DNA of 64,000 nucleotides, from NCBI GenBank assembly GCA_001910725.1, contig MJGA01000026.1:1-64000 (forward strand). Reading direction: 5' to 3'. Source of the stretch: Phanerodontia chrysosporium. Taxonomy: Eukaryota; Basidiomycota; Agaricomycetes; Polyporales; Phanerochaetaceae. Every line of letters begins with the position of its first letter. Positions within the stretch are counted from its first letter, which is position 1. Positions 18,796 to 31,932 of the stretch are shown piece by piece. The notes beneath the pieces are model-generated. The model was not told the origin of the DNA. It was given only the letters and a program-made list of their open reading frames with translations, and did no database searches. Position numbers and translations under genes: made by a program.

Positions 18796-20857
18796 ATGAC
18801 CACTGCGCGGGATACTGGTGATATCGTCTTGCTGATGCCATGGCTGGTCTGCGTTCTGCTCGCAGCCATCGTCTATAGGTCTCGCAGGACAGCACCACTG
18901 CCTCCAGGGCCGGGGAGGTATCCCATTGTGGGAAGCGCGTTCAACCTCCCGAAAGAGCACGAATGGGTCGAATACGAACGATGGTCGCAGGAGTACGGTC
19001 AGCTGCCTCATACTTTGCTCTCCGGCGGGGTTGCTTACGCCAAATAGGGTCGGCTTTGTTGTTTTACAGCACCTGGGGAAAGCCGTACATCATCATCAAC
19101 TCGCATGACGTCGCAGTCGACCTCCTCGAGCGGAAATCTGTACTCTACGCAGACCGGTAGGCATGCCTGCGGTGATCCGAAAACGTTTGTGCTGATACTT
19201 ATGGCGCGCAGGCCTCGAATGCCAAGGTTGGGCGACTTGTGCGTCCATCATACTCATGAAGGCTCATAGCTCTTGCTGACGCATGTATAGGTGCGGCTGG
19301 GGCTGGGATCTCGGCCTGTTGCCATACGGCAACGAGTGGAAGCTCGCGAGGAAGTTCTTCACGCAGCATTTCCGACAAGCGGCGTCTGTGCACTACCGCG
19401 CCGAGGAGACCCGCTGCGCGCGGGAGCTGGTGCGCGACGTCTTTCACGACCAGGGGAGGTTGTACGAGCATGTTCGGCTGTACGGCCTACGTCTTCCATA
19501 TCCGATTCCTGGCTGATACAGTGCGATAGACTGTTCGGGAAGCTGATTATGAGCATTACGTATGGCATAGACGTTCTCTCGACTGACGATCCGTACATCG
19601 TAAACGCTCGGAAGGCCCTCTACGCTATCAATGCAGCGGGAAACGTAGGGTCGTACTTAGTGGACTCGATTCTAGCCTGTAAGGTCAGTATCTTTCGTCC
19701 TCGCTGCTCAGTGCTGACTGTCGCCACCAGTGAAATACATTCCTGATTGGTTCCCTGGAGCGCAGTTCAAACGTGATGCTAGAGAATGGAACAAATACGC
19801 CACGAACTTTGCACGCAAGCCGTATGAAGCTGTCAAGGACGCTATGGTAGGCCCTTCGACGGCGTTCACATGATTGACCACCGACAATCGAATCATTCAG
19901 AGAGAGGGCGTGGCTCGGCCTTCAGTGCTGCGCTCGTTGCTCGAGGAGTATGGCGAGGACGCGACGGAACAGCAGAAACGGGCTATTATTAGCGCAACTG
20001 GGACAGCATATGAAGGTAAGTGAACAGCAAACATCGTGAGTCTCTCCGTATCTGAAGGACAATCGTGATAGCTGCATCAGAGACGGTTAGTCTGGAGTCT
20101 GGGCTCGCTGTGGCGTATGCTTATCTGAATGAGATCGCAGGCTTGGTCATCGACCCTGACACTTGTTCTGGCAATGGTCCTTTTCCCAGAGGTGCAGCGC
20201 AAGGCACAAGAAGAACTCGACTGCGTCGTCGGTACAGACCGCTTCCCCGAGTTCTCCGATCAGCCTATGTTGCCATATATCACCGCGGTATGCAAGGAGG
20301 TACGTCTCTGGGCGTCCTCGTGGGACATACGCCGTGAACGCTCTTCCTAGGTCATTCGCTGGCGACCGCCATTGCCGCTCGGTGCGTCCTGTCTTGGCAG
20401 CATTACATCTTGTAGTGATACTTATGCGCAGCGGTGATGCACCGCGTCACAACGGACGACAACTACAACGGATGGCACATCCCAGGCGGCGCCACGGTCG
20501 TGCTTAACTCGTGGTACGCCCCGCGCCCCTCGTACGCGGCAGCATCTGCTGACGAGGCCCGCCAGGGGTCTCCTGCACGACCCCGCGCGGTACCCCGCGC
20601 CCGACGCATTCCGCCCGGAACGCTACCTGACGGCCGACGGGGCGCTGGACCCCGCTGCGCCCGAGCCGGTCGCGGGCTTCGGGTTCGGGCGGCGCGCGTG
20701 TCCGGGCATGCACATGGCGCAGGACACGCTCTGGATCGTCGCTGCGTCGCTGCTGTGGGCGTTCCGGATGGAGCGCGCGGTAGACGTGTCGGGTGCGCCT
20801 GTCCCGGTGACGGGCGAGTACACGGTGGGCGTCGTCAGGTGTGCATGTTACGTGTAG
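18796..20857 (+). CDS. Cytochrome P450 monooxygenase (membrane-bound, ordA/CYP64-like class)
   Basis: Twelve exons joined in frame give 494 residues, the usual P450 length: 18796-18997, 19048-19156, 19212-19238, 19291-19479, 19530-19678, 19731-19846, 19901-20015, 20072-20085, 20141-20299, 20351-20381, 20432-20513, 20566-20857. An N-terminal membrane anchor ([14 protein letters not shown]) is followed by the PPGPG hinge. The I-helix is AASETAWSST, weaker than the usual AGxDT. Also present are the K-helix ExxR (EVIR), FRPERY, and the heme loop [10 protein letters not shown] with the Cys ligand. It would act on the ER membrane with NADPH-P450 reductase on an unknown substrate. Exons of 14 and 27 bp make automatic prediction error-prone. 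Acceptor choice at 20566 restores the conserved NSW...LHDP segment. The family name is approximate. Confidence 0.88.
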
Positions 20858-21116
20858 GCTGAGGGTGAACGTAGGATGATGCACTGCGCATGTTTCCAGC
20901 GCCGCTCGCATGTTGAACTATGGCTCGGGTGGACGACGTACGGTCGAGGGATGCTACCCTGCGGCACGTGCACAGTCGAAAATATGGGGATGCCAACCGT
21001 CAGTCAGAAACAGTGATACAGATATATAAGCACAGATATCCCGATACAGTCTAGCTGGTATAATACATAGCACTGATATACATCACACACGCCCGCCTGC
21101 TGAACAAAATGCACCC

Positions 21117-23115
<1,999 letters not shown>

Positions 23116-23511
23116 TCAGGCTTGTCCAGAGTGCTGCTGCGAGTCTTGGTCCAGAGAGAGAGCAGATGACGGCGGAGACAAAGGACAGACGTGACGCGTG
23201 AACGCGCTGTCGCGGGCGTGACAGGAGGCACGTGATGCGCATCCCGGCGCCGTCAACCCGCGGTCCCGCGGAGCGTTGCAACCTTGATTCCAGCTGCTAC
23301 CTATCACGCTACAAGAGGCATACGAGGAACATACAAGACTGAAAGTGAGAGTGTCTTTGATGCTCATTTTTCGTCAGCTAAAACTCACTGCCTCCCGCTG
23401 CAAACGTCGTTGCCAGCGACCGCTAATCCTGCCTCAATGATATCAAAATAGGTATAGAGGTACATACGAATGGTGCAGCATACAATCGTCACTCATGAGA
23501 AAGGAGACACA
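23116..23511. other. Intergenic region between chk1 and the F-box pseudogene
   Basis: About 400 bp; presumed chk1 promoter to the left and 3' flank of the F-box copy to the right. No gene is supported. Confidence 0.5.
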
Positions 23512-24893
23512 CTATACGCCGTGCATGCTTCCCTTTAACTTTCCCTTTCCGTCGGACATCGTCGGCTGTAGCCGTTCAGTCCCCAAGCCATCGTTCAGGA
23601 ATCGGCAGCCGAACCTCTCTTGTTCGATCAAGGGCTTGAAAGCCTTGTCGGTAAGACCGATGGCTGCAGGCCAGCCGTCTTCGCGCGACTCCCAGTTCCG
23701 CACAACCTCAACACGCTGCAGATACTTGAACTTCAACAATACCTTGCAGAAGCTGCTCCACAGAGTCTCGCTGCAGACCTTCTCTGCGCGGGGATCAAGG
23801 ATGCGGATGAGCAGCACCTGTAGTATGCGCACGTGCAGCAGGACAAGCTCTATAGGTGCTGCGGTGGGGCTCGTGTGCACAAAGGTGCGGCTATCCATCC
23901 CCGAATCGAGGTACAGCTCGATTTCTGGCGCCACGAGCCTACCGAACTCTGACCCGTCCTGCTCATACGGCGACATTTTGAGCACTGAGAGGTCGTGTGA
24001 GCCCTGCAACGCGCACCCCCAGTGCATCTACGCACCTGACGTGGCCTGCCCCGCGAAGAAGGGCGCGCCGTAGTAGTGCTTCACTTCGGTGCTCGGCGCA
24101 GCGGCGAACAGCGCAAAGAGCTCGCTGACGGCTGCGAGATCGTCATCTGCCAGGATCTGCTTCGCGACGCGGCCGGCACGGACCCGGGCGGGGGCCCCGC
24201 AGGCGCCGCGTTCGCAAGCAGCCGCGGCACGAAGGCGTGGCAGAGTGCATGGTCGTTGAACGTGACGCTGTACAGCTGCAGCCAGAACGGCGGCACCGCG
24301 AGGTCGCCTGCCGTCGGGGGCGCGCTGAACACGGGGCTCGTGCCGACGAGCGTGGCGAGCCTTGGGAGGGAGCCCAGCAGGCGCGCGAGGGTGCGCGGGT
24401 CGGGGAAGTGCACGCCGGAGACGTCGAGCTCCTCGAACGGGGCCATCGTCGAGCCGGGGAGCGTGCGCGGGAGGGCGGGGTGCAGCGAGCGCCACGGGCG
24501 GCCGTCCGAGGGCAGCGTGTGCACGCAGACGGCGACGTCGGGCGGGAGCGCCGCGAGCGTGCGGAGGAAGACCTGGTGCAGCCAGGGCACGTCGCGGTTG
24601 TCCGGCGCGGCGTCGAGCCGCCGCACGAGCGCGGCGACGGGCTCGAGGTCGGGGACGGTGCGTGCATCGAGGATGGCGCGCAGGCGGTGCACGTCGTCCA
24701 GCGTGCGCAGCGTCAGGCAGCGGAAGAGCTCGCGCCGGGCGAGGCGCGCCCAGTATCTGCAGACGGATGCACACGCGACGACGAGCGGTTTGGCGGCCTG
24801 TTGTAGAGGCGACTCGCCCCCAGCGTCGCATGCGTGCCAGATGACATGCTCGAAGAGCTCTTCTGGGATCTCAGCAGCTTTCGAGGTCTGCAT
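23512..24893 (-). pseudogene. F-box protein paralogue 1, frameshifted
   Basis: Closely related to the gene at 25169-26546. Exon 1 begins at the ATG at 24893 with an F-box-like domain (IPEELFEHVIWHACDAG, then CRYWARLARRELFR). It goes on to a leucine-rich part (RPWRSLHPALPRTLPG, FEELDVSGVHFPD). After LLANAA the reading frame is lost: relative to the paralogue one base is missing in the GGGGCCCCC run near 24190-24197. The correct continuation (RAGRVAKQILADDDLAAVSEL) is in another frame. The second exon (about 24000-23512) carries ETLWSSFCKVL and LQRVEVVRNW and ends at 23512; its splice join is not clean either. Likely a pseudogene, or an assembly error in a homopolymer. F-box proteins recruit substrates to SCF ubiquitin ligases. 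Confidence 0.75.
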
Positions 24894-25168
24894 GCCTGGA
24901 GCTGAAGTTAGCGGTAGGAGGAAGGAGAGTGATATGATCCATGTGGCTGTGTACCTGAAGATAAGTATCCATCGATTAACGCACGACTCAAGAGTAACTA
25001 CCCCAGTTGTAGGATATAAGTATTCCTTGTGTAATACCGTATTCAGCGACTCGAGTGCCTGAAGCTCCCGTTAAGCTGGAGCGAGTCACAAAGTTTGTAT
25101 GGGATTTGTGCAATGAGATATGGTGCAAACTTGAGCTTTTAGTCACTCGGGAGGTGGAGCAAACGAAG

Positions 25169-26546
25169 TCAAGAGGAGTCTTCGGCCCTTATCCCTACGT
25201 GCTTCTTTGGCATCGCCGTCCCCAGGCTCATTGTATCTAGCTCGCGACTCAGAAATCGGCATCTAAACCGCTTGCGCTTGACAAGAGGCCCGAAGGCTTC
25301 ATCGGTCAGTCCGAGGGCAGCGAACCAATCGTATGAGCCCAAGTCCCAGTCGCGCACCACCTCCACCCGTTGCAGATGCGCGAGCTTCAGCGCCGTCTCG
25401 CAGAAGCTCTTCCAGAGGGTCTCGCTGCAAAATTTTTCCGCGCACTCAGCGAGGAGCGAAGTCAGGTGCACCTGCACCGTGTGCACATAGAGTGTGATCG
25501 ACTCTGCGCGTGGTGCAGCGGGACCTGCTGGAGCGACTGCTCGCTGCTCCAGGCCGGAGGTAAGGTAGAGCTGGATAGTAGGCGCGACCAGTTTGCCGTA
25601 TTCATCCAGAGTGTCCTGGTCGTATGGAAAGAGTTCTATCACTGATCAACGCGTCAGGTCTGCTGCGTAAGGCCCCGCCGGAGCACATACCATGCATTGA
25701 CTGGGTCGCCGCCCAAGGCTTATCACAATAGTGATAGACCTCGATACTTGGCGCTGCGCCAAACAGTCCGAACAGCTCGTTTACTGTGGCAATGTCGTCT
25801 TCAGCAAGGATGTACTGCGCGATGCGGCCGCCTCTGATCCTGGCGGACGGTTCCATCGGAGCCGTGTTTGCGAGCAAACGAGGGACAAATGCACGGCCTA
25901 GCGCGTGATCGTTGGTCGCGACGTGCGAGAGGTGCAGGCCGAACGGCGGCACAGCGAGCTCGTGGGCGGTCGGCTGCACATCGAACGTAGGGCTCGTGGC
26001 GGCGAGCGTCGCGAGGCGCGGGAGCGACCCAAGGAGCCGCGCGAGCGTGCGCCCGTCGGGGAAGCGCACGCCTGAGACGTCGAGCTCCTCAAGGGCCATG
26101 ATCGACCCGGGCAGCGTACGCGGCAGTGCAGGGTGCAGCGAGCGCCAGGGGCGCCCGTCGGACGGTAGTGTGTTCACCCGCAGCGTGATGTCCGCGCGGA
26201 GTGCTGCGAGGACGCGCAGGAAGACGAGGTGCAGCCACGGCGTGCTGCGGCTGTCGGGCGCGGCATTGAGCCGCCAGACGAGCTCGGCGACGGGCTCGAG
26301 GCCCGCGACAGGAGGCGTGTCGACGATGGCGTGGAAACGACGTACGTCGTCCAGCGTGCGCAGCGTCACGTAGCGGAAGAGCTCGCGCCGGGCAAGGCGG
26401 GCCCAGTATCTGCACACCGATGCGCAGGCGGCGACTGCCCGCTTGACGTCTCGTTGGAGAGGAGCTGCGCCATCGGTATCGCATGCATACCAGATGATAT
26501 GCTCGAATAGCTCTTCTGGGATTTCAGCAGCTTTCGACTGCTGCAT
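25169..26546 (-). CDS. F-box domain protein, paralogue 2 (intact)
   Basis: Two exons: 26546-25691 and 25641-25169, separated by a 49-bp GT-AG intron; the phase-1 join is in frame and gives 442 residues. The N-terminal F-box-like domain reads IPEELFEHIIWYACDTDG, then CRYWARLARRELFRYVTLRT. The middle has leucine-rich-like segments (EELDVSGVRFPDGRTLARLL), and the C-terminal part carries FCSETLWKSFCETAL, LQRVEVVRDWDL and ALGLTDEAFG. This architecture (short F-box, divergent leucine-rich tail) forms large lineage-specific families in Agaricomycetes. The partner and target are unknown. It lies in tandem with the frameshifted copy at 23512-24893, and a decayed third copy is at 54330. Confidence 0.82.
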
Positions 26547-27133
26547 GCTACTGATCTACAGCGATCAGCAGGTCAGGTTTTTGTGTGGATATACGTGTGA
26601 CTATCTCACTCACTTCAGGGTAATGATGAGGGTTGGGAGAGAGACAGATCAGTTGGGTGAGTAATCTATTGGCGCAAGTACGCGATAGTGAGTACATAAG
26701 CTTGGCATCGTTGCATGACACTTACCTGATAATCAAGAGCTTATCTAGCCAATCTAAGTTTTCAAGTCCATAGCATTACGTTGACGAACCCAAGGCTACC
26801 AAAGCAGATTCTCCGGAAACAAAAGGTATGCACAAATGCAACACTCGTCAGAGCACATTTTGTTCTTTCCTTAGGTGCATGTACCGTCCAAGTAGTGCTT
26901 GGGTTGGGCGTCTGCTGTGCCCAGCCACGCGTCGATATACTGACATTGCGTGTGTCTCTGATTTTTTGAAACGTTAGTGACCTTTGTAGCAGCGCAAGGA
27001 CAGGCACTGCTCATGAGGGACAGAGGGTGACAAATACGCCAGACTGTCGTAATTGTGGATCGCACCGAACGATATATGACACTCGTACCAAGTACATCAG
27101 TTCGGATCGCCTACCACGCCCTATGCAACATGG
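26547..27133. other. Intergenic region left of the copia insertion
   Basis: About 590 bp, AT-richer than the genes, no gene supported. The right end is the target site of element C. Confidence 0.5.
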
Positions 27134-27138
27134 AACTC
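27134..27138 (+). repeat. Target-site duplication of element C, left copy (AACTC)
   Basis: AACTC before the left LTR, repeated at 40495-40499 after the right LTR. Because the next host bases (TAT) equal the LTR start, the boundary could shift by up to three bases. Confidence 0.85.
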
Positions 27139-27443
27139 TATCAGAACCAGTCTCTGGACGGGTTCTGCGCAGACAGGGGGCCGCTGACTCCGGTCAGCAC
27201 GCGCAGCGAGGCCTATAACCGTAGACACTCAGTCTAGAGCTCAGAGAAGGGGGGAAACGTCTCTGAGCGGGCGAAAATTGAGAGGGGGGGCTTTTTATAC
27301 TACGGAAAATATTAGCTAATGCAACTGTATACTATCTACGGAAAGTCCGACGTTGTGGCTTGACGGCCGAGGTGGTTTTGCTTCCGCGCCACGCAAGTGG
27401 CGGCGGTGGGCGCTTGCGCAAAGCGCGGCGCGAGTCTTCGACA
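27139..27443 (-). repeat. 3' LTR of element C (305 bp)
   Basis: On the minus strand TGTCGAAG...TTCTGATA. Identical by eye to 40190-40494. An unusual TA, not CA, end. Confidence 0.92.
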
Positions 27444-27450
27444 CTCCCCC
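27444..27450 (-). other. Polypurine tract of element C
   Basis: GGGGGAG on the minus strand lies directly between the pol stop codon (TGA, 27453-27451) and the LTR, leaving no other 3' sequence. Confidence 0.75.
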
Positions 27451-30400
27451 TCAAGCCTTTGCGAGTCCGAGGGACGAAGCGAAGTGCTTGGCCTTCATCG
27501 AAGGGAGCGCTTTTGTGAGCGTGTCGGCCACCATATCCTCTGTAGGACAGTAGGTAACGGTGATATTGCCGTGCTCGATGTGGTACCGAATGAAATGGTA
27601 CCGGATGTCGATGTGCTTCGACCGAGCGTGGTAGCGATCGTCGCGCGCGAGGGCGATGGCGCTCTGGTTGTTCGAATAGAGCTGCGTCGGCTGGAGGGGC
27701 ATTTGCCAGACTTCGTGCAGGTAATTGCGCAGCCAGAGGGCCTCCTTCGCGGCGTGCGTGAGCGCGACGTATTTGGCTTCGCTCGTCGAGAGCGCGACGA
27801 TTTCCTGACGCTTGGATGACCAGGAGACAGCGCCGCCGATGAGGAACGCGTAGCCCGAGACGGCTTGACGTCCTTCGGTGGACATGCCGTCCGCATCGGT
27901 GTAGCCGACGAGAGGTCCGTCGCGCGCGTCGCCGCCGAGAACGAGTGAGAGGTCGCGCGTGCCCTTGAGATACGCGTAAACGCGGCGCAGCGCGTTCCAG
28001 TGCTTCATGCCAGGGTTCTCGGCGAAGCGAGCGAGCTGATTGACAGCGTAGGCGATGTCTGGGCGTGTGGCGACGGCGGCATACATGAGCGCACCGAGAG
28101 CTTGACGGTAAGGCTTGTGGCGCATCTCGGCGACTTCGGCAGCGGTCGAGGGGCAGTCCTCCTTCGAGAGAACGAGGTGCGGGTCCATCGGCGCAGCAAG
28201 CGGCTTGATGTCTTCGAAGCCGTAGCGGCTGATGATCTGGTCGAAGTAGGCCCGTTGCGAGAAGGAGACCGTTCGCTTTGCGCGATCGCGTTTGATTTCG
28301 ATGCCGAGGAGCCAGTTGAGCGGCTGCAGTGGCGTGGCTTCGACGCGTGCGCGAATGCGTCTGTCGATGTCCTCGATCGTCTTCTGGTCGGGCGCGATGA
28401 GCGTGAGGTCGTCGACGTGAGAGGAGATGATGGCGACGTGGTTCCCGGGCAGGTGGCGGTAGAACACGGCGTGGTCTTGCTCGGAGCGCGTGAGACCGAT
28501 GTCGGCGATGATTTCGCGCAGGAAAAGTGCCCAGCGACGGCCGGCTTGCTTAAGGCCGTAGAGCGCGACGCGAAGGCGAAGGACTTGACCAGTCTTGAGT
28601 CCCTGCAGCTTGACACCGGGGGGCGGGCGCAGGTAGATGACTTCGTCGTCCTTGAGCGGTCCGTAGAGGAAGGCGGACTTGATGTCGATCTGGGCCATCT
28701 CGTAGTCGCGTTGGGCAGCGAGAGCTGCGTTTGCGCGTTGAGACGCCATTTTTGCGACGGGCGCGAACGTGTCGTCCGAGAAGAAGTCGACGCCGTCGAT
28801 TTGAGTGAAGCCTTGGCCGACGAGTCGCGCGCGATAGCCGGTAATCGCGTTCTGCGCGTCGCGTTTCGTGCGGTAGACCCATTTCGAGCCAACGACGTGC
28901 GCGCCACTCGGGGCGGTTTCGTAGACCCATGCGCGGTGCTGCTCGAGGCGGCGGATTTCTTCGTCCATTGCCTCTTGCCAGGCAGGTGCGTCCGGGCTGC
29001 GCATGGCTTCAGCGTAGCTTCTAGGGTCGTGCCCGAGTGCTTCTGATTGCGCGGCTTCGAGGGTGGCTTCGAGTTCGCTGTGCGAGAGGTCGAGGATGTG
29101 GGCGGCTAGGCGCTTCTGGGCTAGGCGCGCTGAGCGGCGCGGTGTGGCGGGAGGCTCGTCGTCCGGGGGATCGCTCGGGAAGGTGTCAGAAGCGTCGGAG
29201 GCAGCGTCGGGGTGCTGCTCGTTGTCGCTGTCAGAGTCTGGAGCCGGATCGAGGCTGTAATCCTCCCCCTCAAGGAGCGGCACCTCGCGCGACGAGAACT
29301 TGATGTCCCGCTCGACCGAGACTTTGTGTGAGGTCGGCCAATAAATCTGAGACCCGTTCGACGTAGGGTCGAAGCCCAGCCAACGGCATTCGACTGCGCG
29401 CGCATCGAGCTTCCCAGCAGAGAGGTTTCGGACGAAGCAGACAGCGCCGAAGGGCTTGAGGCCAGAGAGATCAGGAGGGGAGCCGAAACGAACCTCGTAT
29501 GGCGTACGGAAGTCGATGGCGGCGTGCGGTGTGCGGTTGTACAGCCAGACAGCGTGGCGAACAGCTTCGCCCCAGAGCGTGCGCGGTAGCCCAGACGAGA
29601 TGAGAAGTGCGCGCACCATATTGAAGATAGTGCCGTGAACGCGCTTGGCGACACCGTTGTGCTCAGGCGTGTCGTGGACGGTGAGGCGGCGAACGACGCC
29701 GTTGCGCGAGAGGAACTCAGAGAATTCGTGGCTGGTGAACTCACCGCCGCGATCCGAGGAGACGACTTTCAGCTGGGCGCCGGATTGGGTGCGGATCAGC
29801 GCCACAAAGTCGCGGAACCTCGCGAAGGCTTCGTCCTTCGAGCGAAGCAGCGGTTCTTCGAGCCAGCGCGAGTGGTCGTCGACCATGACGAGAGCGTAGC
29901 GGCAGTGATTTATGGTGCGCACGGGCGCAGGGCCCCAGACGTCGAGGTGCAGGTGCTCTCCGAAGGTAGCGGCGAGAGGGGAGGAGCGCTTCGCGGCGAT
30001 CGGGGCGCGCGCAGCCTTTGCGCGCATACAGACAGAGCATTCGTCCTCGGTACGCCGAGCAGGATCGAGCTGGAGGCCCTGGATCGCCTTGGAGGCAACG
30101 AGCTTTTTGATGTAGCCGTAGGAAAGATGCCCAAGGTGCTGGTGCAGCTGGTACAGCGAGAGCGAGGCCGAAAAGGCGGCGAGAGCGAGACCTTCGCCCG
30201 AGTGGTAGTAGCGATAGAGCCCGCGAATTTTGGGGATTGCAGCGAACTGCGCGTCGCCGCGCATGATGCGCAGGTAGCCACCGCCGATAACGGCGCGGTA
30301 GCCGGCGTCGTCGAATTTTCCCAGAGAGACGAGGGTGGCGGCCATCGATTCAGCGAAGTACACGTCGCGAAGAGTGATGCGCGTCCAGCTATCGCCGTTG

Positions 30401-31021
30401 GGCATGAGAAGCTTCATGTCCCTGACACCGGTGGCGGCGAAGTGAGACTTCCCGGCGGCGCGCACGGTGCGAGCGGGGATGGGGCGATAGTTGTACAGCA
30501 GATGGCGGAACGGCGTCATATGGTGTGTGGCGCCAGAGTCGTAGATGTCGACAGGGTCGGTAGACTGGCTGACCAAGGCTTCATCGACGGTATCTTCGCG
30601 TTCGGGTGGCGCATCGGACTCAGGTGCGAGCGCAGAGGCGGCCCAGGCGTCCTCGACTTCGACGATCTTAGCGGCGGGCGCAGGCGCAGGCGCAGGCGCA
30701 GACGCGGGCGCGGGCGCGGACGTGACTTGCGCGGCGTTCGCAGCGGGCTCAGGACGCTTCGCATAGTTCTTAGATGGGCAAACTTTCTTGGTATGTCCCT
30801 TCCCTTGACACTTGTAGCAGGTAACCTCCTCCCCCTCACGGGAGGACTGGTTAGCAGAGTTGCCACCGCGCTGCTGCTGTTGCGCGGAGCGGCCCTTCCC
30901 CTTGCCGCGCCCTCCACGCTGGCCGCGAGCATCCGCGCTCGCAGCGGTGGGCACGGCGTCCTTAGCGCCACCTCGAGCGACAGTGTATCGAGAGTGCGCC
31001 TCGGCGCGCAGCAACGGGATC
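27451..31021 (-). CDS. gag-pol: Copia Gag-Pol, C-terminal part (nucleocapsid-protease-integrase-RT-RNase H)
   Basis: Downstream part of the element C ORF, cut at its N-terminal side by element D. In order: CCHC knuckle CYKCQGKGHTKKVC; protease IYDSGATHHM; the integrase zinc region HLGHLSYGYI...CSVCMRAK and core with LHLDVWGPAP, SSDRGGEF and HNGVAKRVHGT; RT with IDIKSAFLYGPL and SSHVDDLTLI (HVDD in place of the usual YVDD); RNase H with GYTDADG, STSEAKYVAL and YSNNQSAIAL; ending SSLGLAKA. Integrase before RT is the copia order. About 1,190 residues are present here and roughly 1,511 would exist in the uninterrupted ORF. No stop or frameshift is seen. Confidence 0.93.
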
Positions 31022-31026
31022 AGTTC
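31022..31026 (+). repeat. Target-site duplication of element D, left copy (AGTTC)
   Basis: AGTTC before the 5' LTR; repeated at 39127-39131. Confidence 0.95.
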
Positions 31027-31626
31027 TGTCACAGTTTTTCGTCTCAACCCTTAGGGTTAGGGGCAGCAGGTGACAGAAGCGGTTACTCCGAACTGTGACA
31101 TGCAGAAGCGCTGGAGTGACAGCCCTAGGCTCGGGGCTGGTCACGTGATACGGCGGTCACGTGATGCGCACACGTGCGGTATCCCAGGGTCACATGGTCG
31201 AAGGTCTAGAAGCAGGCAAGGGTCTGGAAGCGCCGAGACACTCCGGAATGGACTAGAAAGCCCTGGAGGTCTCTGGACAGGTCCGGACAGTGCTGGAACG
31301 TTCTGGAGGTTTCTGGGACATCGTAGGAACATTTAGGAACGTGTAGGAGAATGTAGGAATGCCTGTAGGGCACTAGCCAATAGCGTAGTAGGTATTAGAT
31401 AGCTAGGACCCTGAACACCGGTCCCTGGGGACCTGGTGCACATGTATATAAACCCTGAGGGCTGGGGGTGCCTCCCCAGCTTCAATCTCATCGCATCTCA
31501 CCTCTCTAGTCTCTATACCTCGTCTTCAAGCTTGGCTACACCCTTTGTAGTCCAAGTAAACCTTTGCCAGTGAGTATTGCTGGTTGGTTTGGTGTATAGG
31601 CGCTAGGGCAGCGCATTTTTGTGATA
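31027..31626 (+). repeat. 5' LTR of element D (600 bp)
   Basis: TGTCACAG...TTGTGATA; ends TG...TA. It contains TTAGGGTTAGGG at 31051-31062, three CACGTG palindromes at 31142, 31158 and 31171, and a TATA box at 31445. Confidence 0.95.
31445..31452 (+). promoter_or_regulatory. TATA box and predicted RNA start of element D
   Basis: TATATAAA; the predicted RNA start is 31478, 33 bases after its first base, marked by the sequence complementary to the primer site (AGCTTCAATCT, 31478-31488). Confidence 0.7.
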
Positions 31627-31628
31627 GA

Positions 31629-31639
31629 AGATTGAAGCT
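31629..31639 (+). other. Self-priming primer-binding site, element D
   Basis: AGATTGAAGCT, two bases after the LTR, is an 11-nt perfect complement of 31478-31488 with mismatches immediately at both sides. Same geometry as in elements A and B. Confidence 0.78.
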
Positions 31640-31932
31640 AGCCAACCTACTCCACCTTTGGTGGCCTAGGTTATTGCTTTGGGTTCTGGGGGCTTGTTTG
31701 AACAAGTGCTTTTGCGCTTTGTTCAGTTTTCTGCCGATCCACAGGCGTAAGTGGGCACTATAGTACCTTTTTAGGTACAGACAGGGGAACGTGGTGTAAC
31801 CCACCTCAGAGGGCTTTGCCTGCGGACGAGTAACCCCTGTTGTAGTGCTGGACTAAGGGTGTAATACCCTGTCCAACCAGTTTTAGCTGCGTGGCGTGGA
31901 AACCCGCAGTAATACCCCTTTCTCTTCGTTGA

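Noticed and set aside
24076..25062. Plus-strand ORF of over 300 codons opposite the F-box gene
   Set aside because: Antisense shadow of a GC-rich gene; composition Arg/Ser/Ala-rich without motifs, while the minus frame matches a paralogue.
28000..29046. Plus-strand ORF of about 350 codons opposite copia RT
   Set aside because: Antisense shadow; no domain and no conserved start. Unlike the antisense gene of element B it has no intron or zinc cluster.
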